From assembly GCF_003075395.1 (NCBI RefSeq), contig NZ_QDFV01000002.1:620001-684000 (forward strand): a stretch of DNA of 64,000 bases. The letters run 5' to 3'. The notes under the pieces are model-generated. The model was not told where the DNA came from. It searched no databases and saw only the letters and a program-made list of their open reading frames with translations. Numbering within the stretch: the stretch's first letter is position 1; every line of letters starts with the position of its first letter. The stretch comes from Microbacterium sp. TPD7012. GTDB lineage: Bacteria; Actinomycetota; Actinomycetes; Actinomycetales; Microbacteriaceae. Both the position numbers and the translations under genes were made by a program. This document shows, in pieces, positions 35,409 to 43,981 of the stretch.

Positions 35409-36397
35409 TGACGAAGCGCGTGCTGGTGACGGGTGCGGGGGGTCCGGCCGGGGTGGCCGTCATCCGCTCGCTCCTCCGCCGCTCCGACCTGACCGTGTTC
35501 GCCGCCGACATGGACGGCTGGGCGAGCGGCATCTACCTGGTCCCACCGGCGCAGCGCCGCCTCGTCCCTCCGGGTCGCGACGAGGACTTCGTTCCCGCGA
35601 TCGCACGGATGGTCGCCGAGGATGCGCTCGATCTCGTCATCTCCACGGTCGACGTGGAGCTCATCGCACTGGCCGATCGCCGGGGAGAGCTGGCACCGGC
35701 CGTGCTCGCCGCGCCCTCGGCCGACACCCTGAACACCGCGCTCGACAAGCTGGCCCTCGCCGAGCGCTGCGCCGCGACGGGCCGCACCCCGCGCACGGTC
35801 CTCGCAGGGCCCAATGCCGAGGAGGTCGACTGGGAGTTCCCGGTCTTCGCGAAGCCGCGCCAGGGCGCCGGCAGCCGCGGCATCCGGCTCGTGTCCGATC
35901 GTGCCGCGCTGGAGGCGCTGCCGACCGACGAGGGACTCATCGTGCAGGACTTCCTCCCGGGGGAGGAGTACTCGGTCGACGTCATCGCGGATGCGGCGGG
36001 GAACGTCGTCGCCGCCGTCCCGCGCACGCGCGCCAGGGTCGACTCGGGCGTGGCGATCGCGGGGCAGACCGTCCGCGACCCGGAGCTCGAGGACACGGCC
36101 GCGTCCATCGCCAGGGCGATCGGCCTCGTCGGCGTCGCGAACGTGCAACTGCGTCGGGATCGCACCGGCCGCGCTGTGCTGCTCGAGGTCAATCCGCGCT
36201 TCCCCGGAGCGCTCCCGCTGACGATCGCCGCGGGTGTCGACATCCCCTCGCTCGTCGCCGATCTTTTCCTCGGCATCGAGCTCCCGACGCGGGTCCCGTT
36301 CCGGGAGGTCGCCTCGGTGCGCTTCCTCGAGGATGTGATCGTCGAGGTCGACGACCTGCTCGTCTCCGCCCACGCGGGGCACCAGGAGGAGTTGTGA
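35408..36397 (+). CDS. ATP-grasp family carboxylate ligase-like protein
   Basis: 329 residues. The N-terminal Rossmann-like pre-ATP-grasp part begins KRVLVTGAGGPAGVAVIRSL. The ATP-grasp core shows VFAKPRQGAGSRGIRLV (nucleotide-binding strand and loop), IVQDFLPGEEYSVDVIAD and the metal-binding LEVNPRFPGALPL. It is closest in style to the CarB-like ATP-grasp proteins found in polysaccharide and small-molecule clusters. These form an amide or similar bond through an acyl-phosphate; the substrate is unknown. Starts 1 bp inside the preceding stop and overlaps the next gene by 4 bp. Confidence 0.85.
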   Translation: MTKRVLVTGAGGPAGVAVIRSLLRRSDLTVFAADMDGWASGIYLVPPAQRRLVPPGRDEDFVPAIARMVAEDALDLVISTVDVELIALADRRGELAPAVLAAPSADTLNTALDKLALAERCAATGRTPRTVLAGPNAEEVDWEFPVFAKPRQGAGSRGIRLVSDRAALEALPTDEGLIVQDFLPGEEYSVDVIADAAGNVVAAVPRTRARVDSGVAIAGQTVRDPELEDTAASIARAIGLVGVANVQLRRDRTGRAVLLEVNPRFPGALPLTIAAGVDIPSLVADLFLGIELPTRVPFREVASVRFLEDVIVEVDDLLVSAHAGHQEEL

Positions 36398-37107
36398 GCC
36401 ACGCCGCTCTGCGCGGGGATCACCATGTCCACTCGACGTTCTCCGACGACGCCGTGTCGACGCTCGCCGAGAACGTCGCCGCGGCTGCGGCCGCGGGGCT
36501 GAGCACGGTGCGCCTCGTGGATCACGTTCGACAGAGCACCACCTGGGTGCCCGAGTACCTCGCCGCCGTCCGGGAGCTGTCCGTGCCCGACGGCCTCGAG
36601 GTCCTCACCGGCGTCGAGGCGAAGATCCTCGATGCAGCGGGCACGCTCGACATCCCCGCTCTACCCGCGGGCATCGACCGCATCCTCATAGCCGACCACC
36701 AGTTCCCCGGCGTCGACGGACCGCTCGGGCCGACCGCCGTGCGCGAGCGGATCGCCGACGGCTGGGCGACCGACGATGTCCTGGACCAGCTCGTCGCGGC
36801 GCTGATCGCCTCGATGCAGTGGCACCCGGGGAACCAGCTCGCGCACTGCTTCTCGATCCTGCCGAAGATCGGCCTGTCCGAGGACGACCTCGGCGACGAG
36901 CGCACCGACGCGTGGGCGCGCGCCGCCGCCGCCACCGACACGCTCGTCGAGGTGAACGAGAAGTGGGGGTGTCCCGGCATCCGCTCGCTCGCCGCGCTGC
37001 GCCGCTCGGGAGCGCGGATCGTGGCGTCCACCGACAGCCACGTCGCAACGGACGTCGGCCGCTACTCGCGGGTCCTCGAGCTCCTCGACGCGGAGGGCGA
37101 AGCCTGA
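36394..37107 (+). CDS. PHP-domain metallophosphoesterase
   Basis: 237 residues from GTG 36394. The PHP metal motifs are in order: GDHHVHSTFSDDA (HxH, about 8-20), LVDHVRQ, GVEAKI, IADHQFPG, MQWHPGNQLAH and ASTDSHVATDVGRY near the end. PHP proteins hydrolyse phosphate esters; relatives include histidinol phosphatase and the CpsB/YwqE tyrosine phosphatases that regulate capsule synthesis. Whether this one acts on a sugar phosphate or a protein cannot be told. Coupled at both ends. Confidence 0.85.
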   Translation: MSHAALRGDHHVHSTFSDDAVSTLAENVAAAAAAGLSTVRLVDHVRQSTTWVPEYLAAVRELSVPDGLEVLTGVEAKILDAAGTLDIPALPAGIDRILIADHQFPGVDGPLGPTAVRERIADGWATDDVLDQLVAALIASMQWHPGNQLAHCFSILPKIGLSEDDLGDERTDAWARAAAATDTLVEVNEKWGCPGIRSLAALRRSGARIVASTDSHVATDVGRYSRVLELLDAEGEA

Positions 37108-38594
37108 TGGCGGAGCTCACCTGGCCCGAGGCGACGCTGGTCGTGTTCCTGGTGCTGTGCGTGCTGGTGGGCACGCTGCCCGTGATCAACACCGCGCTGC
37201 AGTTCCTCACGCTGCCGCTGCACGCGTTCCGCAACCACTACGCCAAGGCGGCGCCGTACCACCCGAACATCGCCGTCGTGATCCCCGCCTGGAACGAAGG
37301 GCTCGTCATCGGGCCGGCGATCGAACGGCTGCTGCAGCTCGAGTACGCCCCGGAGCGCCTGCGGATCTTCGTCGTCGACGACGCCTCGACCGACGACACC
37401 CCCGAGATCGTCACGGCCATGGCGGCGGCGCATCCCGGTCGCGTCGTGCACCTGCGTCGCGACAAGGGCGGCGAGGGCAAGGCGCACACCCTCAACCACG
37501 GACTCGACGTCGTCCTCGCGGACGCCTGGACCGAGGCGGTGCTCATCATGGACGCCGACGTCATCTTCGCCAGGGACTCGCTGCGCAAGCTCAGTCGGCA
37601 CCTGGCCGATGAGAAGGTCGGGGCCGTCACCGCGTACATCGCCGAGGGGAGTCGGGACCGCAACTACCTCACGCGCTTCATCGCCATCGAGTACGTGATC
37701 GGCCAGCTCTCCGCCCGACGGGTGCAGAACGTCGGCGGCGCGATCGCGTGCCTCGCCGGCGGGGCGCAGCTGCACTCCCGGGCGAACCTCGAGGCGATCG
37801 GCGGGCGCATCCCGACCGGGACCCTCGCCGAGGACACGATGACGACCTTCGAGGGCCAGCTCAAGGGACGGCGCATGGTGTTCGAGCCACACGCCGTCGT
37901 CCTCGCGGAGGAGCCTCGCACGGTCGACAGCCTCTGGAAGCAGCGGCTCAGGTGGGCCCGTGGCAACGTGCAACTGACGTCGATCTATCGGAAGCTCTGG
38001 TTCCGGCCGAGCCGCACCCACAACCTCGGCAGCTTCACCTTCGGGCTCGCGTGGTTCGTCATCCTGCTCCTTCCCGCCTTCATGCTCCTGGCGGCGTCGG
38101 CCCTGCTGATACTCCTCCTCGTGCACAGCGACATCGCGGAGTTCGTGTTCCGATTCATGTGGATCTCCGCGGCGTGCGTCTACCTCTTCTCGATGCTCTA
38201 CTCCGTCCAGCTGGATCCCCGCATCGGCAGGCAGTCGTGGCGCGAGGCGGTCATGTTCCCCGGGCTCGGCGCGCTGATCCTCATGGCGCTCGCACTGTTC
38301 CCCTGGCTGTTCGAGGAGGGGCTCGCGCAGGTCGGTCTCGCCCTGACCGACGAGAGCCGCTTCGCCTGGGCCGTGATCTTCTACCTCTGGGGGCCGATCT
38401 CGATGCTGGGGATCTGGCTCGCCCGCGCGGTCGAGCCGCTTCCGGGCGGCCGGTTCTTCGCCGGACTGCTCGTCTACATCTGTGGATACGGTTCGCTGCT
38501 GTGCGCGATCACCGTGGATTCGTACATCAAGGAGTGGCGTCGTGCTGACGCCTCGTGGATAAAGACCGAGAAGATCGGACGGGTCGTCTCATGA
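37107..38594 (+). CDS. Processive family 2 membrane glycosyltransferase
   Basis: 495 residues, ATG overlapping the previous stop by 1 bp. One N-terminal membrane helix, then a GT2 catalytic domain: VVIPAWNEG, VVDDASTDDTP, IMDADVIF (DxD), the acceptor-site TLAEDTMTTF and QRLRWARGN (QxxRW), followed by four to five C-terminal membrane helices. The D, DxD, ED and QxxRW set marks processive synthases such as those of hyaluronan, poly-N-acetylglucosamine and cellulose. It should build and extrude a surface polysaccharide. The neighbouring PIG-L-type deacetylase suggests an N-acetylated sugar, but this is inference. Confidence 0.88.
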   Translation: MAELTWPEATLVVFLVLCVLVGTLPVINTALQFLTLPLHAFRNHYAKAAPYHPNIAVVIPAWNEGLVIGPAIERLLQLEYAPERLRIFVVDDASTDDTPEIVTAMAAAHPGRVVHLRRDKGGEGKAHTLNHGLDVVLADAWTEAVLIMDADVIFARDSLRKLSRHLADEKVGAVTAYIAEGSRDRNYLTRFIAIEYVIGQLSARRVQNVGGAIACLAGGAQLHSRANLEAIGGRIPTGTLAEDTMTTFEGQLKGRRMVFEPHAVVLAEEPRTVDSLWKQRLRWARGNVQLTSIYRKLWFRPSRTHNLGSFTFGLAWFVILLLPAFMLLAASALLILLLVHSDIAEFVFRFMWISAACVYLFSMLYSVQLDPRIGRQSWREAVMFPGLGALILMALALFPWLFEEGLAQVGLALTDESRFAWAVIFYLWGPISMLGIWLARAVEPLPGGRFFAGLLVYICGYGSLLCAITVDSYIKEWRRADASWIKTEKIGRVVS

Positions 38595-38734
38595 CGGATG
38601 CGCCGCCGCAGGGTTCCGAGGTGGAGGAGATCGCCGCGGATGAACGTCGGGAGCGCCGACTCGTCCCGCAGGCGCTCCTCTCACTCGCCGTCGTCGCCGT
38701 GATCGTCATCGTGCGAGAGCTGCTCCTCCGATGA
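38591..38734 (+). CDS. Small single-pass membrane protein following the glycosyltransferase
   Basis: 47 residues. An acidic N-terminal half (GSEVEEIAADERRERR) is followed by one hydrophobic helix (ALLSLAVVAVIVIVRELLLR) to the C-terminus. It overlaps the glycosyltransferase stop by 4 bp (ATGA) and the next gene by 4 bp, which strongly supports that it is translated. By position and size it may be an accessory subunit of the synthase, in the way PgaD/IcaD small membrane proteins serve PgaC/IcaA, though there is no recognisable sequence similarity. Confidence 0.72.
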   Translation: MTDAPPQGSEVEEIAADERRERRLVPQALLSLAVVAVIVIVRELLLR

Positions 38735-39078
38735 GCGGGAGGCCGCTGGCCCTCGTCGTCGAGGACACCGTCGACCAGGCCGCCCTTCTGCGTCGCTACC
38801 TCGACCGCGAGGGGTTCGACGCCTTCGTCGCCTACGACGCCGAATCCGCGATCGCCGCGTTCGACGAGATCGATCCCGTCCTGGCGGTGATCGACCTGCT
38901 GCTTCCGGGGATCTCCGGTCAGGAGTGCGCGCGACGCGTCCAGGAGCGCTTCCCGGAGTGCTTCCTCGTGATCAGCTCGGTCCTCGACGCCGCGGACTAT
39001 CCGCCGGCGGATGCGGCGCTGCCCAAGCCGATCACCGGTGCGGATCTGCGCGGCATCGTCGAGCGGGTGACGCGATGA
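38731..39078 (+). CDS. Stand-alone receiver-domain response regulator
   Basis: 115 residues, a single receiver domain without output domain. The acidic pocket is in VVEDTVDQ, the phospho-acceptor is D55 in VIDLLLPG, the conserved Ser/Thr position is in LVISSVLD and the lysine is in LPKPITG. Probably a phosphate shuttle or a protein-binding switch; the likely kinase is the next gene, overlapping by 4 bp. It could also relay phosphate to the receiver-deacetylase fusion at the head of the operon. Confidence 0.88.
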   Translation: MSGRPLALVVEDTVDQAALLRRYLDREGFDAFVAYDAESAIAAFDEIDPVLAVIDLLLPGISGQECARRVQERFPECFLVISSVLDAADYPPADAALPKPITGADLRGIVERVTR

Positions 39079-40865
39079 GGGCGACCCCGCTGGACCGCGC
39101 CGAGAACCGGTGGTACCAGGTCTTCGACAACCCCAGCCCGCTCGTGAAGCAGGCCCCCACGCTCATCGCGACGGTCGCCGCCGTGCTGTTGACCTGGTGG
39201 ATCCCGGATCTGCCCGTCACGCACCTCGTCGCGGTGGTGTGCGGTGTCGGACTGGTGCTGGCCGCGACCGCTCATTCGGCCGTGCTGAGCGCTCGCCGGG
39301 TGTACGACGGGTGGGTCGTCCTGCTCGTCCCGTTGATCGACATCGTCGGACTCGGTCTGTTCCGCACCGGCACCGGTGGGGCGAGCTCGCTCTTCTCCTC
39401 GCTCGTGCTGCTGCCCGTCATCTGGATCGCCGCGGCGCCCGGCATCCGCTACGTCTTCGTCGTCGGCGGACTGACCTCGATCGCCCTGCTCATGCCGTAC
39501 TTCGCCGATCCGCCGCACAGCGCGGTCGACTGGCTGCGCGGAGTCATCGGGCCGCTGGTGTTCGCCGCCGTCGCCGCGGTGATCAACGAGCTCTCCCGTC
39601 AGCAGCGCGTGCGCGCCGAGCAGGCGGAGGAGCTGGTCGGCGAACGCACGGCGGCGCTCGCCGACAACGTCAAGATGATCGTGCAGCTGCGGGAGAAGGA
39701 GCATCAGTACCGCTCGCTGGTGGAGTCGTACGAGGGGCTGTGGTCGTCGATCACGGCGCAGGCCGTGATCGCGACCGACCGGAACGGCACGATCACCGCC
39801 TGGAATCCGGGGGCGGAGCGGCTGTTCGGCGTCGCGTTCAGCGAGGCGATGGACGACGTGCGCGTCGATCGCTTCTTCGCGGAGGCGTCGTTGACCGCGC
39901 TCGCGAGCGACTGCACGAAGGAACAGCGTGTGGATGCCGACTCCGACCTGCCACCGGGGCTGAGGGCGCTGTTCGCCGGCGCGGACGACGATCAGAACGT
40001 CGAGGACGACGTCGACATCGTGACGTCGGCGGGGACCTCGGTTCCCGCGCGGGTGACCGTGAACCCCCACCGCGACGCCTCCGGCACGCAGCAGGGGTAT
40101 CTGCTCGTGGTGACCGACGAGAGCAAGGCCGTCGAGGTCGCGCGGATGAAGGACGAGTTCGTCGGGATGATCTCGCACGAGCTGCGGACGCCGCTGAGCG
40201 CGATCATCGGCTTCCTCGATCTGCTCCAGAGCGATCCAGGACAGCCGCTCAGCGAGGAGCAGCAGGAGTTCGTCGCCATCATCGAGCGCAATGCCCAGCG
40301 GCTGCTGAACCTCGTGGGAGATCTGCTCTTCACGGCGCAGGTCGAGTCGGGGCGGTTCCCGCTGGACCGCGCGGAGGTCGACGTGGGCGAGCTCGTGCGC
40401 TCCGCCGTGGCGTCGGCGGGGCCGCACGCGCAGCGTGAGGGCATCGAGATCACCGCTGAGCTCGCTCCCGAGCCCGTCCGCATCCTCATCGATGCCGGCC
40501 GGATCGGACAGGCGCTCGACAACCTGCTCTCCAACGCGATCAAGTTCACGCCCCGCGGTGGTCGTGTCGCCGCCCGCGTGCGGCCCGTCGACGGCGGAGT
40601 GGAGCTGTCGGTGAGCGACACCGGCATCGGCATCCCGAAGGACGAACAGGGGATGCTGTTCACCCGGTTCTTCCGGGCGTCGACCGCGACGAGCAACGCC
40701 GTACCCGGCGTCGGACTCGGTCTCACGATCACGCGCGCCATCGTCCTCGCCCACGGCGGCACGATGGATGTGCGCAGCGAAGAGGGCGTCGGCACGGAGT
40801 TCCGTTTCGTGCTGCCCTCGGCGGCCAAGACCGAGACGCTGCGGACCCTGAGCCGCGCCGACTGA
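39075..40865 (+). CDS. Membrane sensor histidine kinase with PAS domain
   Basis: 596 residues. About six membrane helices (residues 27-175), a coiled-coil linker (RQQRVRAEQAEELVGERTAALADN), a PAS domain (about 225-350: AVIATDRNGTITAWNPGAER) and a HisKA/HATPase core with H368 in SHELRTPL, N box DNLLSNAIKFTP, G1 SDTGIGIPKDE and G2 GVGLGLTI. It resembles the kinase at 15264-16862 in architecture. It closes the seven-gene run and should phosphorylate the two receivers encoded in it. Confidence 0.92.
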   Translation: MRATPLDRAENRWYQVFDNPSPLVKQAPTLIATVAAVLLTWWIPDLPVTHLVAVVCGVGLVLAATAHSAVLSARRVYDGWVVLLVPLIDIVGLGLFRTGTGGASSLFSSLVLLPVIWIAAAPGIRYVFVVGGLTSIALLMPYFADPPHSAVDWLRGVIGPLVFAAVAAVINELSRQQRVRAEQAEELVGERTAALADNVKMIVQLREKEHQYRSLVESYEGLWSSITAQAVIATDRNGTITAWNPGAERLFGVAFSEAMDDVRVDRFFAEASLTALASDCTKEQRVDADSDLPPGLRALFAGADDDQNVEDDVDIVTSAGTSVPARVTVNPHRDASGTQQGYLLVVTDESKAVEVARMKDEFVGMISHELRTPLSAIIGFLDLLQSDPGQPLSEEQQEFVAIIERNAQRLLNLVGDLLFTAQVESGRFPLDRAEVDVGELVRSAVASAGPHAQREGIEITAELAPEPVRILIDAGRIGQALDNLLSNAIKFTPRGGRVAARVRPVDGGVELSVSDTGIGIPKDEQGMLFTRFFRASTATSNAVPGVGLGLTITRAIVLAHGGTMDVRSEEGVGTEFRFVLPSAAKTETLRTLSRAD

Positions 40866-40952
40866 GTCCGACGCACCCCGTCCTTCGTGACGGTCGATGA
40901 CGGGCCGTGAACCCCTGTGACGTCGGGGGTGCGCGGGCGCCGACGCCCCGGT

Positions 40953-40958
40953 TACGGT
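40953..40958 (+). promoter_or_regulatory. -10 box for leaderless OsmC-family transcript
   Basis: TACGGT six bases before ATG 40965. Confidence 0.55.
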
Positions 40959-40964
40959 CGCCGC

Positions 40965-41516
40965 ATGACTCTTCTCCAGGACCAGATCACCGCCGTCTCC
41001 GATGTCACGCCGGCCGAGCGCGCACAGCGCCTGACCGATGCGGGAACGGCGTGGAACGAGCGCATCGCCGCCGATGCGAGCAGCGCACAGCTGACCTACC
41101 GGGTGAGCGGCAGAGGAATCGGGTCGGTCGCCACCGAGATCCGCGCCGGCAAGCACCGGTTCCTCGTGGACGAGCCGAGCGCGCTCGCCGGAGACGACGT
41201 GGCCGCGAGCCCCGTCGAGTACGCGCTGGGCGCGCTGGTGTCGTGCCAGGTGGTCGTGTACCGGCTCTACGCCCAGGCGCTCGGTCTCACGATCGACGAG
41301 ATCGAGATCACGGCCGAGGGGGATCTCGACGTGCGGAAGCTCTTCGGCATCGACGAGTCGGGCCGTGCCGGGTTCCACGACATCCGGGTGAAGGTCGACA
41401 TCTCGGGCCCCGACAGCCCCGAGCAGTATGAGAACCTCCGCCAGGTCGTCGACGCGCACTGCCCGGTCCTCGACCTCTTCGCGAACACGGTTCCCACGGC
41501 GAGCGCGCTCGCCTGA
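40965..41516 (+). CDS. OsmC/Ohr family protein
   Basis: 183 residues. The C-terminal 120 residues carry the OsmC fold: SPVEYALGALVSCQVVVYR with the first redox cysteine at the head of the long helix and DAHCPVLDLFANTVP with the second. Such proteins reduce organic hydroperoxides with a pair of cysteines. The first 45 residues are a helical extension. Leaderless start by the six-base rule; monocistronic. Confidence 0.87.
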   Translation: MTLLQDQITAVSDVTPAERAQRLTDAGTAWNERIAADASSAQLTYRVSGRGIGSVATEIRAGKHRFLVDEPSALAGDDVAASPVEYALGALVSCQVVVYRLYAQALGLTIDEIEITAEGDLDVRKLFGIDESGRAGFHDIRVKVDISGPDSPEQYENLRQVVDAHCPVLDLFANTVPTASALA

Positions 41517-41544
41517 AGGAAACCCATCGGCAAGGACCAGGTGG

Positions 41545-41550
41545 TACTCT
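41545..41550 (+). promoter_or_regulatory. -10 box for leaderless vapBC transcript
   Basis: TACTCT six bases before ATG 41557. Confidence 0.55.
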
Positions 41551-41556
41551 GATCTC

Positions 41557-41805
41557 ATGGATACCACGTTTGTCGCTCCGATGGGCGACCGGGGCCGCCT
41601 GGTCGTCCCCGCCGAGCTCCGTGCGCGGCAGCACTGGGAACAGGGTGCGCGGCTGCTGATGATCGAGACGGACGGCGGAGTGATCTTGGTCACCCGGGAG
41701 CAGGCCAAGTCCCTGGTGCGGTCGCAGCTCGCCGGGAAGGACCTCGTCGCGGCGCTTCTCGCCGATCGTCGGTCCGCAGCGGCTGCGGAGGACGAGGTCG
41801 AGTGA
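41557..41805 (+). CDS. vapB: AbrB/MazE-type antitoxin (VapB)
   Basis: 82 residues. The N-terminal 45 residues form a swapped-hairpin AbrB domain (MGDRGRLVVPAELRARQHW), which binds operator DNA. The C-terminal half (REQAKSLVRSQLAGKDLVAA) should wrap and block the toxin. Overlaps vapC by 4 bp, the usual antitoxin-first order. No clear operator palindrome is seen around the promoter. Confidence 0.85.
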   Translation: MDTTFVAPMGDRGRLVVPAELRARQHWEQGARLLMIETDGGVILVTREQAKSLVRSQLAGKDLVAALLADRRSAAAAEDEVE

Positions 41806-42167
41806 CCGTTCTCGACGCGTCAGCCGTCCTGGCTTTCCTGCAGGCCGAGCCGGGCGCTGATGCCGTCGAGGAGCTTCTGGACGGTGCGGTCATCGGGGCG
41901 GCGAACTGGGCGGAGGTGGCCCAGAAGGTCCGAGCGTCGGGAGCCGACTGGGGCGTCGCCTCCGGACTGCTGCGCAGCTATGAGCTGGTGATCGAGCCCG
42001 TGCAGCATGCGGACGCCGAGGTCGCCGCAGCGATGTGGAAGCGCGGCAGCGGGTTGTCGCTCGGGGATCGGCTCTGCCTCGCGCTCGCCCGACGTCTCGA
42101 TGTGACGGTGGTCACGGCGGACCGTGCATGGGGAGAGTCGGGCCGGATCACCCAGCTCCGTCCCTGA
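41802..42167 (+). CDS. vapC: PIN-domain ribonuclease toxin (VapC)
   Basis: 121 residues from GTG 41802. PIN acidic residues are in place: VLDASAVLAFL (D5), NWAEVAQK (E), SLGDRLCLALA (D) and VVTADRAW (D), so the nuclease should be active against RNA. With VapB it forms a type II toxin-antitoxin module. Confidence 0.88.
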   Translation: MTVLDASAVLAFLQAEPGADAVEELLDGAVIGAANWAEVAQKVRASGADWGVASGLLRSYELVIEPVQHADAEVAAAMWKRGSGLSLGDRLCLALARRLDVTVVTADRAWGESGRITQLRP

Positions 42168-42244
42168 CACCGGTCACTCCGTTCCATCGCGGGCTGATAG
42201 CCTGGTCGGCTCGCTGTTCGCGGGCGGAAGGACGGCCACGGACA

Positions 42245-43933
42245 GTGGGCTACATCGATGTCTCCGGAGTGTCTCTGACTCTCCCCGACGGCAGACCGCT
42301 TCTCGACGAGGCGACATTCAGGGTCGGCGCGGGGTCCACCAGCGCGTTGATCGGACCGAACGGCGCCGGCAAGACGACGCTGCTGCGCATCATCCGCGGA
42401 GATCAGCCGGCCGATGACGGCGTCGTCACGATCGACGGCGGCCTCGGCGTCATGGACCAGTTCGTCGGGCACGGACGCCAGGGTCAGACCGTGCACGAAC
42501 TGCTCGTGAGCGTCGCTCCGCAGCGGATCCGCGGGGCGGCACAGGGGCTCGAGGCGGCGGAGAACGCACTGATCGAACGCGACGAGCACGACACCCAGAT
42601 GGCGTACGCGTCGGCGATCGCGGAGTACGCGGACGCCGGTGGCTACGAGCACGAGACCGTGTGGGATCAGTGCACGGTGGCGGCGCTCGGCGTGCCGTTC
42701 GAGCGTGCGCGCTTCCGCGAGCTCACGACGCTCTCCGGCGGCGAGCAGAAGCGACTGGCGCTGGAGGCGCTGCTGCGCGGTCCCGACGAGGTGCTGCTGC
42801 TCGACGAGCCGGACAACTACCTCGATGTGCCGACGAAGCGCTGGCTCGAGGATCAGCTGCGGCAGACGCCCAAGACGGTGCTCCTCGTGTCGCACGATCG
42901 CGAACTCCTCGCTCGTGCCGCGGACCGCCTGATCACTCTCGAACCGGGCGGCGCAGGTTCCATCGCGTGGGTGCACGGCGGCGGCTTCGCGACCTATCAG
43001 CAGGCGCGCACCGATCGGATGGACCGGCTCGACGAGCTCCGGCGACGCTGGGACGAGCAGCACGAGAAGCTGCGCACCCTGGTCGCGAACCTCAAGGTGA
43101 AGGCCTCGGCGAACGACGGCTTCGCGTCGCGGTATCAGGCCGCTCAGACGCGGCTCCGCAAGTTCGAGGAGGCCGGTCCGCCCGAGGAGCGGCCCCCCGC
43201 GCAGGACTTCGACATGCGTCTGCGGGGGTCGCGCACGGGCAAGCGGGCCGTGGTCGCCGCAGGCCTCGAGCTCACCGGTCTGATGAAGCCCTTCGACGCC
43301 GAGGTCTGGTACGGCGATCGCGTCGCGGTGCTCGGCTCGAACGGGTCGGGGAAGTCGCACTTCCTGCGGCTTCTGGCCAGGGGTGGCAGCGATCCGGATG
43401 CCACCCTCGGTCACGTCACGTCCACCGGAGAGCAGCTGAGCGAGGTGCCGCACACGGGCACGGCGACGCTCGGCGCCAGGGTCGTGCCGGGGCTCTTCGC
43501 GCAGACGCACGCGCCCCCCGAGTTCGTCGGGCGCACGCTGCTGGAGATCCTGCACCGCGGAGACGACCGCCGCGCCGGGATGCCGAGGGATGCCGCCAGC
43601 TCAGCGCTGGACCGGTACGGGCTCGTCCGGCAGGCGCAGCAGACGTTCGACTCGCTGTCCGGTGGGCAGCAGGCGCGGCTCCAGGTGCTGCTGCTGGAGC
43701 TGTCCGGTGCGACGCTGCTGCTGCTCGACGAACCGACGGACAACCTCGACCTGGAATCGGCCGAGGCGCTGGAAGACGCGCTCGCGCGTTTCGAGGGGAC
43801 CGTGCTCGCGGTCACGCACGACCGCTGGTTCGCCCGGTCGTTCGACCGATTCCTGGTGTTCGGCTCGGACGGCGAGGTCTACGAGTCCGATGCGCCGGTC
43901 TGGGACGAGAGGCGGGTCGTGCGCTCGCGCTGA
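42245..43933 (+). CDS. ABC-F family ATP-binding protein
   Basis: 562 residues from GTG 42245; GGAAGGA lies 17 bases upstream and no nearer ribosome site is seen, so the start is less certain. Two ABC domains without membrane segments: GPNGAGKTT, LSGGEQKRL, LLLDEPDNYLD in the first, GSNGSGKSH, LSGGQQARL, LLLDEPTDNLD in the second, with a charged linker helix pair (about 250-320) that reaches the ribosome in this family. ABC-F proteins act on translating ribosomes, as factors or antibiotic-protection proteins; which applies here is unclear. Confidence 0.9.
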   Translation: MGYIDVSGVSLTLPDGRPLLDEATFRVGAGSTSALIGPNGAGKTTLLRIIRGDQPADDGVVTIDGGLGVMDQFVGHGRQGQTVHELLVSVAPQRIRGAAQGLEAAENALIERDEHDTQMAYASAIAEYADAGGYEHETVWDQCTVAALGVPFERARFRELTTLSGGEQKRLALEALLRGPDEVLLLDEPDNYLDVPTKRWLEDQLRQTPKTVLLVSHDRELLARAADRLITLEPGGAGSIAWVHGGGFATYQQARTDRMDRLDELRRRWDEQHEKLRTLVANLKVKASANDGFASRYQAAQTRLRKFEEAGPPEERPPAQDFDMRLRGSRTGKRAVVAAGLELTGLMKPFDAEVWYGDRVAVLGSNGSGKSHFLRLLARGGSDPDATLGHVTSTGEQLSEVPHTGTATLGARVVPGLFAQTHAPPEFVGRTLLEILHRGDDRRAGMPRDAASSALDRYGLVRQAQQTFDSLSGGQQARLQVLLLELSGATLLLLDEPTDNLDLESAEALEDALARFEGTVLAVTHDRWFARSFDRFLVFGSDGEVYESDAPVWDERRVVRSR

Positions 43934-43969
43934 CCGGCTCCGCAGCCGCAGACCCCGTCGGGGGCCGGG

Positions 43970-43975
43970 TAGGCT
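43970..43975 (+). promoter_or_regulatory. -10 box for leaderless guaB3 transcript
   Basis: TAGGCT six bases before GTG 43982. Confidence 0.55.
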
Positions 43976-43981
43976 GGACGG

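Noticed and set aside
38997..41708. A 903-codon open frame on the minus strand opposite the kinase and OsmC genes
   Set aside because: It is antisense to two convincing genes, its product is low-complexity Arg/Asp/Gly/His-rich, and it is explained by the GC-rich wobble bases of the real genes.
41557..42167. vapBC as the sign of a genomic island
   Set aside because: Base composition, the leaderless promoter and flanking genes look native; there are no direct repeats, integrase or tRNA nearby.
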